Positions 11,998 through 22,422 of a DNA stretch of 64,000 nucleotides are shown one piece after another (positions within the stretch are counted from its first letter, which is position 1; every line of letters begins with the position of its first letter). Under the pieces are notes generated by a model. That model had not been told where the DNA came from. It was given only the letters and a program-made list of their open reading frames with translations, and ran no database searches. Both the position numbers and the translations under genes were made by a program. Source of the stretch: Saturnia japonica (Eukaryota; Arthropoda; Insecta; Lepidoptera; Saturniidae). Location of the stretch: positions 4,740,930 through 4,804,929 of the forward strand of contig CM065325.1 in assembly GCA_033032175.1 (NCBI GenBank). The letters are read 5' to 3'.

Positions 11998-12691
11998 TTA
12001 CAAAGACACTTTTTTATTGTTATATGGATATTACTTTTAAACACAGCAATAAGGAAATATGAAAGTGATAAAAAGTAAGAAAAGTGAAAATATTACATAT
12101 TATTGTTATTTTAGTTTTTATGAAACCGAATCCTTTGTATGCAAGATGTGCTAGACGTACGAGTGCATTATCCTACGAGAACCATAAAAGCATGGTATTT
12201 TTTTATAAATTATGAAATGTCCTAGATAATCATTTTGGGAAAAAGTTCTGTGTAGCTTCAGAATCTGCGACTACATAGATATGTAGATAATTAGCTAAAT
12301 TACTAATAAAAAGCAAATACATTCAGAAATGTGCGTCTCATTACGCTTATAAATGTCATGTCAAATACAACTATGGTAAGAAACTTCGTACGTCCAACGT
12401 GGCAACGTTGGAGAGGCTATGGTATTGTGTCTCGGCGGTGATTTTAAAATAATAAATACCTACAGCCGCTTGGTGGATAAACACGCATTAGGGCATGCGT
12501 TATGACTGTGTTTCTTGGGTTACATACATAGAATAATAAAGACTATAATAAATATGTGTATGGTATATCAAAGTACCGTGACCCATGTCGCCAAACTCAC
12601 ACAAACAAAACTTACAACTACATATATATAGAACAATCACAGTGCAGAACATATTTATTCAAAATAAGTTGTTAGTTTCAAAATAAAGCTC

Positions 12692-13095
12692 TCTTGCTTA
12701 AAGATAAGACTTAATATTATTTTCTTTCAGTCTGAATTCGAATGAGATTGAGATTCTATTGGTATATGTCAGCGCTAGGCTAGGGTTTTCGCGTTCAAGA
12801 TTTATTTTAACCGAAAACACATATTCTTGCTTAAAGATAACGACTTAATATTATTTTCTTTCAGTCTGAATTCGAATGAGATTGAGATTCTATTGGTATA
12901 TGTCAGCGCTAGGCTAGGGTTTTCGCGTTCAAGATTTATTTTAACCGAAAACACATATTCTTGCTTAAAGATAACGACTTAATATTATTTTCTTTCAGTC
13001 TGAATTCGAATGAGATTGAGATTCTATTAGTATATGTCAGCGCTAGGCTAGGATTTTTGCGTTCAGGATTTATTTTAACCGAAAACACACATACT
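12692..13095. repeat. Three-copy tandem repeat, unit about 134 bp
   Basis: Units start at 12692, 12825 and 12959 with TCTTGCTTAAAGATAA. The first two are nearly identical (the first lacks one base) and the third has a few substitutions. Every unit contains a pyrimidine-rich TTATTTTCTTTCAG that looks like a splice acceptor, and the block GTCAGCGCTAGGCTAGG. Unit 3 lies partly in a 68-codon open frame without homology. The array is about 0.7 kb downstream of the POLR1C stop codon. The low divergence indicates recent duplication. Confidence 0.9.
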
Positions 13096-13252
13096 TCGTC
13101 TATTTGGTTTTACTTTCGCACGTTGCGTTGGCAAGTTTTTATATCTGAAACTTATATACTCTTTTAAAACAAATAAATGAAATTAAACAATTCTTTGAAT
13201 ATCTCTTAAAACTCTAAATAAATATTTATAAATGACTGAATTTTATAATACA

Positions 13253-15079
13253 CTAGCGGCCCACCCCGGCTTCGCACGGGTATTTAACAAAAATTTCAAA
13301 ATTTTAAATTATAATACACACGAACAAACCCTTCTATTTGCGTCAGGTTACTAAAAAAAGAAAATTATAAAGAAAGTTTTAATATTATTATTTTAATGAA
13401 CTTTTATTTTAATTTTAAAGACTTTGTTATTATTTTTTAATTTTTAGAAAGTGTTTAAATTTTTTTCTTCCCATTTTTGTAAAAAGATCATTTAAACAAA
13501 ACAAAAGCCATTCAATTTATTGAGTCAGATCTTCCCTGTAAACGATATTTAACTTTTTTTTTATTTTGCTGCTTTTTAACGTCAATTCATGTGGAGGCAG
13601 TCTAGAACGGTTTAGACAATTTAAAAATTCCTGTAGATAATGGACTTCGTCTTCGATATTACTTCAGTGTCGATCGAATTGTAATTTTTTATTTGGCCGC
13701 GGACTTTTTGAATTATCAAATTGTTTATTTCGTTCACTGTATCATTCCTAGGTGTCACTATTGCCCTAGAACAAAAACAGCGAAAGTCCTTTTCGTGCAA
13801 ATTTTCAATGTTAGGGTATACCTACTGCATTTATTCAAATTTCTAAATTATGGACTATTTGGTCTAGACACTCATCCAAAAGGATATCACGATTTCTGCT
13901 TAAATTTGGAGTGGCAAGTTGCTTGATAGGTCTCTTTGAGAACTCCCTCAACGGTTTTTAAGTACTCGAATGAGGTTGGACCGCGGACGTTATGTAGCAA
14001 CATCCTAAGATAAAAACACTCGGATTGAGAAGGATGTACACCGTAGACTCTTCCTAAAGTGGTATCTTTTTAATGCCTGGATTGCCAACTACGTCCTACT
14101 GCGGGATTTCGTGGTATAGAAGTGACTTTGCGAATTCATCTTCATTACAGAGCTCAAAGTAAGCCAGCAAAGTAGTATTACGTGGATTTTGGGCCACTTG
14201 TTCAGCCGTTTCTGTGGTAAAATAAGCCCTTTGGCCATTTTCTAAGTGGACAGCTAACGCAACTCCAACGCCAGACAGCTTCGGGTGTACTTATGTAACA
14301 GCCATTCACGTAGTTTCCTTTTGGGTTTATGTCGGTAAAAGTAGCTTAGTGAGCTACGTTATATATTTGCAAATGTATTTGATGGCTCGAACTGAGTGGT
14401 ACTCCACATGTGGGCGTTAAAAGTCCTACACAATAGTGGAGAACAAGGGATAATCCATCTATTATCTATATTTAACCTACTTCCTCTGATATTTAGCGTA
14501 GCGCACTGTCCTCCATTTTCGACATCACGACGACGATAAACTAGATATCCGTCCTCTCGGGTTTGGGTATTGTTGAAGAAACGTCGAGAGTACTTTTTTG
14601 TACAGATACCATTTTTCATAAATGGTGCTGTTAAATTATGCTCTCCGCATGTCTGTGCACCATATTTTTTGTTACGATATCGTAGAATATCAGATCGTTT
14701 TGTCAATTAAATTTTTTAAAATAAAAGAACACTTATTGTGGCATAAATATAACAGTTAGAGATATGCTGTGGCGACACTTTTTGTAAATAATATGTGTTC
14801 TGCAAAGTCGTAGTACATTATTTTATTCTATCGTCAATAGTTTTCGCGGCGAACGCGATGTAAAGAATATTTTAGGTAATTTTTTTTAAGACTTGGGTTA
14901 CATTATTGGAGTTTTAGTAAGGATCCCTAATTTTTTGAAAAGTTAATATAGCCTATGTCACTCTGGGATAGTGTAGCTTTCTAACAGTAAAAGAAATTTT
15001 CAAATCGGTGCAGTAGTTTCGGAGCCTATTTAATGCAAACAAACAATCAAATCTTTCCTCTTTATAATATTAGTATAGA
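13253..15079 (-). mobile_element. Helitron, about 1.8 kb, with both termini
   Basis: On the minus strand the element begins TCTATACTAATATTATAAAG (from 15079) and ends GGGCCGCTAG at 13253, the canonical TC...CTAG Helitron ends. It is flanked by A on the 5' side and T on the 3' side, as expected for insertion between A and T with no target duplication. A GC-rich hairpin-like stretch precedes the 3' CTAG. Inside are fragments of both Helitron protein domains. The element is too short for an autonomous copy and is internally deleted and mutated. Confidence 0.85.
13570..14706 (-). pseudogene. Helitron Rep/helicase protein fragments
   Basis: From 14706 to 14359 the minus strand encodes 115 codons of Helitron Rep-type sequence: MKNGICTKKY, TREDGYLVYRRR, then GSRLNIDNRWIIPCSPLL. 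Frame-broken continuation down to about 13930 reads VHLENGQ, YFTTETAEQVAQNPRNTTLL, RVYTVHPSQSE and LLHNVRGPTSFEYLKTVEGV. Near 13760-13570 the text is the end of the Pif1-like helicase: TPRNDTVNEINNLII and FLNCLNRSRLPPHELTLK. The Walker A region of the helicase is missing. It is a decayed, internally deleted copy of a rolling-circle transposase. Confidence 0.8.
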
Positions 15080-16419
15080 TAACTCCAAATGATTTATTTT
15101 ACGCAAATTATGTTTAACAAACATTATTCCTATATAGTCCGCTAAAAGCAGGATTCCAATTAAGATACCTTTTCCAATAGCTTCGTAATATGCAGGCGCA
15201 CATATGTGTACGAACACACGTTCTAAGAGTAGACCGAGATAATAGGAAACACTAATGTATTTCTATCTCATTCTCTCGCAGGCTAAACCTATAGATGTAT
15301 GTGCTTGTCTCCTCTACTGTCGCTTTTTTGTTTCATCGCATTTCAAATCACAACGGTACTAAATTCTCACTTCTAAAAATCTTTATATTGTCTAAGTATA
15401 TTTAAATTATCTTTATAGCAGCATGTCAAATTTAACAAAGAAAAAAAAGGTATAGAAAGTAAGTAATTAATTCAAACTGACAATAAAGTTAAAAAATTGT
15501 GTACAGGGACACCAAGAGGAAGTCTCAGGGCTCACTAAAATGGTACCTAATCCGAATAAATTAAATGTACCGATAGAAACGAAAGAAACAAGTGACAACA
15601 CAAATCGCAGTGTATTGGAGGAAGCTAGGTGTCTACGCACAGTGTACTTAAATTGGTTGTGTTTTTGAACGGTCACCTTGGACTGACTGATATCACCATA
15701 CGACGCGACGTCAAACTTGCCCCAAGTCCGGTGAAGCTGTAAAGCATAGACCAACTGTAAAGTGTAAAAGCCGCAGCGGCTTCAGGGCAGAGATAAATAA
15801 CTTCAGGGCCCCTAAGATTAACAGTGTAGCCAGATCTAAAAAAAAAGACGTCAAACTTGTTGATTTGCGTTTCTGTCCTCTTCTGTCTCTAAATTATTCT
15901 TACTTAAAGAGTTATTGTTTATATGTTTCTTTTTTAAACACGTTAAGCTCTAATACTACCAGTTGGATTCGAAAAATTAGAAGAAATCATAAGAATCGTT
16001 ATGTATTTTCAAAGTTAATAAAATAATGACGTGTGTTCGCTGGAAATTCAAAGTCTATCTTTTCTTTTCTTTATATTTGTCTAGTCTTCTTTGTTGCACC
16101 CAGACTAACCATAGGTAATAAAAGGTTTAATCAAGGGTAAAAATAAGTTCTCTAAGTTAAGTCTCTTTTCTTGCAAAAGGTTATCGGAGCCCCGATGATT
16201 TCCTACGAAATGTATGGGAAAAGTTTTCTTGCGATTTCTGACATTTTTAGTACTGTAAACTCAGTTGGTCCCATAAAGTTTATTTATCCTTAAAGGAAAC
16301 CGGATCGATTGGTATTTTTTTGTTTTGTTCAAATAACCCATTTTCTTGCTGCCTGTACATTAAAAAAAAAAAGTGTAAATGCAGGTGAAAATATCTCAAA
16401 ATTTAAGGACGTTCTCCTG
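15080..16419. other. Intergenic DNA without recognisable genes
   Basis: I found no exon, RNA gene or element ends that I can support here. A 95-codon minus-strand open frame (15754-15467) has no family likeness and no supporting splice or codon pattern. Confidence 0.5.
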
Positions 16420-17695
16420 TAGGGTTGCCACCTGTACTATATTATACAGTATCGTACTATATTTTAGTCAATTGTACTATATATTATAGAAAAATAATAT
16501 AGTACGAAAAGTACTATATTTTCATTGCTAGTTCGATTATCACATTTTTTTTAAATGAAATAGAAGGGCAAATTATCTTTGAAATTTGTCATTTTGTCAG
16601 TTATATTTTGCATAAATTCAACAAAACTGTAAAATTTGTAGGAGGTAATAAAATCTCCATTTTAGACGTCTACAATATTATAAAAAATAAATTAAAGAAC
16701 GAATTAGAACATTGCAAAACAGATCACTTCTTCGGAAATTATACAAACAGGAAACTTAATAAAATAAAGAAAAGTCTCCCGAACTTTCAAGATAATAAGA
16801 ACCGGATTTTAATTAATGAGAAAAATTTAATATAAATACATAGTAATGTTTTATATAAATGGTTTGGATTTGAAACCAACTAATTGGCTTATGCCAATTT
16901 CAAAATATAAACATGTAAATTAAACTTAAATCAATTAAGATTTAATTAAAATAAATTTAATTTAATTTCGTTTAAATAAATTAAACTTGAATGTCAACAA
17001 TTTGAAATAGACAGTAATAATTATGGTGCATGAAATTGTTTCAAAAATAAGAAAAAAAGAAAAAGTGTTTGAATCGAAAAATAATACTGAAGAAAGGCAA
17101 ACGCAAAACCACAGATACAAAAACAAATATATTTTTAGATTTCTGTCTACTTAGGGCAATCCGACTGGTGGAATACATCTAGCCGAAGAAGATCGCAGCC
17201 AAATAAATTTGGGTTGTTTTCCCTGTGGTGAGTTGGGTTTCCAGAGCTCCTTGTGATAAGAGAGTTCACGGTCGGCAACAGCAATGTGCTAGTGATACCT
17301 ATGGATATTGGAATTTGCTTAACAAAACCCAAAATTTGATACCCATGTTGTAATGTAATATTTCAATATTTTTTTCATATTTGAAAATAAAGCCATACTG
17401 CTATATTGAATTTTAAAAAAGTTGACAGTTAGTGTTATTCGCGATGATGTGAGGATTCTAACGATACCCCAAACATCCAAATCTGTTTAGGTAATTAATT
17501 TAAGGTGGATTAAAGAAACTCATATGTATAAATGAACCCTGAAAACATTGCACTACTGATGGGCATATAATTATTCACGATTAAAAATAAATGTGTAGGT
17601 ACTTTATTTTTTCCAAAATTTCGCAAAAGTACTACATTTTTTGCAGTTTTTTGAAAAATATACTATTTTTCTTGCCAAAAAAGGTGGCAACCCTA
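16420..17695. mobile_element. TIR element with TAGGGTTGCCACC ends, hAT-like, decayed
   Basis: TAGGGTTGCCACCT at the left end is the reverse complement of AGGTGGCAACCCTA ending at 17695. Subterminal repeats of TACTATATTTT type (16436-16520 and 17628-17665) also occur at both ends. Such TAGGG/CAGGG-TTGCCA ends are common among hAT transposons. The 8-bp flanks match poorly (5 of 8), so a target duplication is not demonstrated. A 75-codon plus-strand open frame at 16608-16835, lysine- and asparagine-rich, may be a transposase remnant but I could not assign it. Confidence 0.6.
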
Positions 17696-17717
17696 GTTTC
17701 CTCAAAAAAATTTCGTG

Positions 17718-18837
17718 TAGAAGTCTGGCCATCAAAAGCTGTCCCAAGAAAACGGCGGCAATTTAAAAAAAAATGAAGCAGTACGATCCTTGAGGCTCGA
17801 GGGTTACTCGGGTGCGCCGATTCCCCCATACCCCCCCCGACACTCTCTATCTGGTTCACACCCAGGCAGAGAAAAAAGCCCTAATTGAAAAGGGTTACGG
17901 GAGTGGGGAAGGGTCGAGTGTCCTGACGATCCATGAGTCCCAGGGATTGACCTTTAAATCGGTGGTGATCCTCCAAACGAAGGGAAGAAGTCTACAGATT
18001 CACGATAGTGTGTCTCATGCTATCGTGGCTGTTTCGAGGTACACGGACACCTGTGTTTATTATACCGACGTAGCCGACGATGCAATAGGCCGTTTTATCC
18101 GTAGGGCGGTGAGTGCTTCGGCGAGGGATATAGTGGACTATAACCTTAAGATGGCCATGAAAAATAACGACCAGAAGGTCATACGAGCTCTAATTGCCCT
18201 AACCTCTTCCCCAGGGTAATCGGCAGACACGGTTTGGTTGTGCCCTGGCTTGTGTGACCTTTTGCCTTTTACAAATTAACCCAGAATGGATAATAAAAAA
18301 ATTTCTTTCTTTCTTTATTTTTGTGACCCATTAAACTTTTTCTGTCTCTATTGATGTTTCTTTTCTTTTGTATTGCAATAAAATAAAATGTATAATAACT
18401 GTTCCTTTTTGTTTTTAAAGTACTTTAATAGCAATATTGTAATAGTGATATTATTGATAAGTTTTAATTAAAAAAAAAAAAAAACTATGACATAACCATG
18501 ATAATATATAGTAAATATATTTAAAAAAAATATAAATATATATATATATCGTAGTTAGAATATTGGTCTTAGTATTCCTCACTTAGTTTTTAGTACGCAG
18601 CTAGCTGCATACTCAATACAACTGTTTTTCCTTTGTATAATAGTTTTTAACGCAAACAAACAAAATAAAAGCTCCAAAATAAAAAAAGGTGTGGACCAAG
18701 AGTCTACAGGAAATGATTTTTTTATTATATATAAAAAAAAAAAAATAGGCTTTAGTTCAGTAGTTCATTTCAGTTAGTTCATATTTTATTATATTGCCGC
18801 CGTTTTCTTGGGACTACTTTCGATGGCCAGACTTCTA
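17718..18837. repeat. 45-bp inverted repeats bounding a 1.1-kb segment
   Basis: The arm at 17718-17762 (TAGAAGTCTGGCCATC...AACGGCGGCAAT) reappears inverted at 18793-18837 with 3 mismatches in 45. The pair encloses the viral helicase fragment, a retroposition-like tail and AT-rich filler. The left arm starts only 22 bases after the end of the preceding TIR element. No target duplication was found outside the arms. They could be the ends of a foldback transposon or an inverted duplication of host sequence. Confidence 0.75.
17812..18219 (+). pseudogene. Endogenous fragment of a viral superfamily 1 RNA helicase
   Basis: A 135-codon open frame without an ATG matches the C-terminal half of the SF1 helicase of alphavirus-like positive-strand RNA viruses (the group including virga- and nege-like insect viruses). 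Motif V is recognisable as VLTIHESQGLTFKSVVIL (residues 38-55) and motif VI as HAIVAVSRYTDTCVYY (69-84). The Walker A and B half, methyltransferase and polymerase are absent. It is more GC-rich than its neighbours. After the stop at 18217-18219 come about 70 bases, then an A-run followed by TTTC repeats (about 18293-18325), resembling the tail of a retroposed copy. It is a broken endogenous viral element; the viral group is inference from motif style. Confidence 0.7.
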
Positions 18838-19410
18838 GTTAAAACGGTTAGGGTACCTTACCTACCCTTACCTACTGCTCCATCTCAAAATTTAATTTTG
18901 TATAAAAATATGCCGTCTTGATAATTGTGTGTAACACACATTTGTTCTCCTGAAGGCTTCATCTGCCCTTTTCTCAAATCTGTGGACAGCCAAAAAAACG
19001 GCATCCGCTGATCCGCCTGTTTCGTAGCTTGCGTAGTTTGGTTACTTGAAGCTAAAAAAATTGCTGCAATCATAAGTTACAACCCAATATAATTTTTTAA
19101 GCTTACTTTCCAAGTACCTTCATATGGCAATAAATTATCCATAGTGCAAATGACTTACGAATAATTCATTTTTAATCTACGTTTTACTAACACTAGCCAT
19201 TGTCCTTTGCTAGTTATGTGCTTTCGGCGCTAGATAAAGCGGAATTTTAGGATAATCTACTCCCATTAATAGCAGTCGACTCCTAGCGGAAAATCTAGCG
19301 CTTTATCGAAATGGTTGTTAAATTGTAGCATACTTATTATTTATAACCATATCAAAACGAACGTTATTTCCACTGTATGTTTTTAAAATTCTAAATAAGT
19401 TTAAAAGTTA

Positions 19411-19466
19411 TATCACTTCCCTATTTTAATGCAGATACTGAAAGAATATTTAGCACAATGAAATAG
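19411..19466 (+). pseudogene. Tiny hAT transposase C-terminal remnant
   Basis: The plus strand reads LPYFNADTERIFSTMK then a stop, matching the hAT dimerisation block (P.SNAD.ERIFS). Only about 55 bases are recognisable. Nothing upstream aligns by eye, and the remainder of 18840-20490 shows no gene. Confidence 0.35.
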
Positions 19467-20492
19467 TGAAAAATCATATCCAGCGCAGTGAATTGAGTTG
19501 GCGCTTGGCGCCATTGCAGGCGTAGCGCTAAGCGCAGTGTTACCTATGGCTAAATCCTTTTGTTATGTATAAAAGAGTATTAGGGATGGGCTATGTTGGA
19601 AAAATGTCAATATTGACATCGATGTTAACTTCGCTTAGTACTTATTATAGGTATAATATTAGGCTCCTGTTTTGTTATGACTAATATGGAATATATTAGT
19701 TATCTTATATCAAGTTATCATACCTATTACCGGATATTCGTAAAATAATAGTCACCGATTCAATATTCGCTAATCGCTACCTACTTGAATCTAATACTGA
19801 TATTAAACGTACCTATCTATTGTTTACTTAAAGAATATGAGTATGAAATAAAATATCGTGCTGAATATTTATTATTATTATCCGTATGTTTATTATATTA
19901 CCTAAATGAAACAGTAATTAATTTTCCTTCGTATTAACAAATTGCGGACTATCGTTAACGCCGAAATCTTTGGTATATTCTGTTAGTTATGTTAACAAAT
20001 ATCATATATAAATTCATGTACTACAATTATTGATATTTCTGCTTTTTTCTTCTTTTTTTTTGTTACATATTTCCGTTAAAAACGACAATCGATTGACTTT
20101 GTAGTTAATTTATTCTTAACTTTTCATATGAAGTCCAACGTGTATAATGATATCCTTACAAAACATATATAGCTGCACATACGATAAGCCAGCAGCCATC
20201 GCTCGTTTTTATTCTAAGTTTCAAATCATGTAGTCATTTTGTTTACTCGCATAACGAACAGAGAGGTACTTTGCGGTGACTCACCACGCGGGTCATTAAT
20301 CACTTGCCTATTATTTGACTAATATCTGGTAACTTATTATTCTGTATTCGTGTATCATAATATATTGATTCACGGCTCGTATTGTAATACCTGTACCTAT
20401 CCTATTACGAATATATTTATTACATCCCAAGTAATCATCGATCTCCGATGAATATCGAAACAAAAACATCGATATTTTGGTGCTATCTATTT

Positions 20493-20730
20493 GGGCGAGT
20501 TTTTTTTGGGTGCTATGATGTCACTTCGGATCCTCGAACTCTATTTTACAGGCACACTTGAGTGTGCAAACATCAATGTTCGATGTTTTTCTTTCTGACA
20601 TTGATGTTTTGATACTATCCGAGTGAGTAAGCTTTTTTTGGGTGCCACATCGGAACCTCGATCTCTTTTTTACAACAACACAATGTTCGAGTTTTTCTTC
20701 GTAACATCGACTTTTCGATGTTTTACAGAG
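20493..20730. repeat. Degenerate tandem duplication
   Basis: Two units, about 20493-20615 and 20628-20730, share the order TTTTTTTGGGTGC, a CTCGAACTC/CTCGATCTC block, CAATGTTCGA, TTTTTCTT and the A-C-ATTGATGTTTT/ACATCGACTTTTCGATG end. Divergence is high. No gene is encoded; a 71-codon minus-strand frame across it is incidental. Confidence 0.4.
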
Positions 20731-20929
20731 TCTCACATCGATGAATATCGAACATCACTACATTGTTTGTCTTTTACTAGAGCAGAGCTGCTCTATTTTT
20801 TTTATATTCTCAAAAAAGGAAAATAATTCCATCTATAACAATATATAATACTATAAAGGTATATTTCTTAGATCGTTGAAGAGAACTAATTCTATAATAC
20901 AAATATTATTTCATGATAATTATATAGCA

Positions 20930-21333
20930 ATGGGAAGCTTAGACAGAGCCGTATTATCCGGATTCATTTGTAGACTGTGTTCGGAAATGCATCGTGTTGT
21001 TATTCATATATATGGAGATGAAGGAAGACGACTATGCATTTCTGAGAAAATAAGCCGATATCTCACAATAAACGTAAGTTTGTATATATAGTTTTTGAGT
21101 ACTAAGCAATTTGTTACACTTAGTTAATTTACTATAATTTTTAGATATCTAGATCTGATCCACTGCCAAAAACGATATGCAAATCATGTTTGGAAAGACT
21201 GGAAAGTCAACACAAATTAGTAATAACGATGGAAGTTGCTGCAAATATTTTAAAAGGACGCGGAGGATGCCCCAATAGTCACTGTCGGAATAATGATCCG
21301 AATGGTTCCATAAACAAGCAAATTACAAAATAA
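20930..21333 (+). CDS. ZAD (zinc-finger-associated domain) protein without C2H2 fingers
   Basis: Exons 20930-21073 and 21145-21333 (GT-AG, 71-base intron, phase 0) encode 110 aa. Residues 14-17 (CRLC) and 60-63 (CKSC) form the paired cysteines of a ZAD, a zinc-binding dimerisation module at the N-terminus of insect C2H2 transcription factors. Residues such as RLCISEKISRYLTIN and DPLPKTICKSCLERLE fit the fold. The start is the first in-frame ATG; an upstream frame extension lacks an ATG. After the ZAD a C-rich tail (GGCPNSHC) leads to TAA at 21331-21333. A strong donor consensus, G|GTAAGAAG, follows at 21341. No zinc-finger exon on this strand lies before the next gene, so it is either a genuine short ZAD protein or a gene that has lost its finger exons. 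Confidence 0.75.
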
Positions 21334-21860
21334 ACTCTTGGTAAGAAGAAACTGACACATAAACATAATTTAGTTATAAATACGATACTATTGTAAGGGG
21401 TTTGTTAAATTTCCAGTATGCTAACTGTATAATAAAATTTACGTCAAGAAGATCTAGTTTTAATTTCACTTTTTTTAATACAAACAGAAGTGTGAAGTGT
21501 GAGAAATAAAATGAAAATATGTATGCAATTAAGTCCATTATCAAGTTACTATATTACAGTGCTTATGTACTTGCTGTATTTTTACTAGAAATATGGATAG
21601 AAATTTCACATAAATGACTAACTTATTCAGATACTATTAGTAGGACAATAATTTTAGAATTGTATAAACTTTGGAAAACTAAAATGTAGGAAAGATCATT
21701 CTATGATTATCTGAAGCATGTATTATTATAATAAACATTAAAAAATAGTGAGCATTATATACAGCCGTATGTTGGTTATTTCAAATAATAATTTGTCAAT
21801 TTATGGCAATACCAAACTAACTATAAATTGAGTTAGCACTAGCAGCAGTGCTGTCTAAAC

Positions 21861-22172
21861 CAGGGCTTCTTAAACTTTTGTCATTCACGACCCCATTTAT
21901 GATTGCGAGTTTCTTGACGACCCCATACAAATATAAAAGAAAAATAAATTCATATTTTTTGATGATTTATTTATTAGGTAACAATATACATATACATGTG
22001 AAAATATATAGTTTTAGAATTCGTTTTGAAACATACAAAAATCTAAAATTAAAAATTGCATAAAAAATTATAAAACTAGTGATGTTATAAAATGGTATAT
22101 ATAAATATTTGACATTAAAATCTCTCGCGACCACATAGTTTTGCTACGCGACCCCGTTTTTAAGAAGCCCTG
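21861..22172. mobile_element. hAT MITE with perfect 8-bp target duplication
   Basis: This 312-bp element has ends CAGGGCTTCTTAAAC and GTTTTTAAGAAGCCCTG, with subterminal CGACCCC motifs on both sides. GTCTAAAC flanks it exactly on both sides (21853-21860 and 22173-22180). It is AT-rich inside with no coding capacity. The termini are of the SPIN/hAT type. Confidence 0.9.
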
Positions 22173-22189
22173 GTCTAAACTGTGTAAAG

Positions 22190-22352
22190 CTATGTCTCCT
22201 TTGTATGTTTTGCTCTTACACACTACACAAAACATTGTTTTGTTACAAATTGTTCATCATAATTTGTTTTATGAAGCAGGAGACATCAGCACATATATAC
22301 ACAAATTTGTTTTTATGTAGTGTGTAGAGCAAAACTGATACAGGAGGCATGA
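22190..22352. mobile_element. Short foldback element
   Basis: The left arm, CTATGTCTCCTTTGTATGTTTTGCTCTTACACACTACA in part, is mirrored by the right arm TGTAGTGTGTAGAGCAAAACTGATACAGGAGGCATGA with a few mismatches. The arms are roughly 37-38 bases around a loop of about 85. Ends and target duplication are not certain. Confidence 0.5.
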
Positions 22353-22422
22353 CTACATATAGTCAATCTTTGAATTCATAATTTTAGTCAAACACTGAGC
22401 AGTATTTATTTTCATGAAAGTA

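Noticed and set aside
12961..13167. 68-codon plus-strand frame
   Set aside because: It is contained mostly in the third unit of the 134-bp tandem array and has no homology.
15467..15754. 95-codon minus-strand open frame
   Set aside because: No recognisable domain, no splice or start context, and the composition is that of random AT-rich DNA.
16420..17695. 8-bp target duplication for the TAGGGTTGCC element
   Set aside because: The flanks TTCTCCTG and GTTTCCTC match at only 5 of 8 positions, so I do not claim a duplication.
18885..19073. 62-codon minus-strand frame rich in Gln and Thr
   Set aside because: No family likeness or supporting splice sites; treated as chance.
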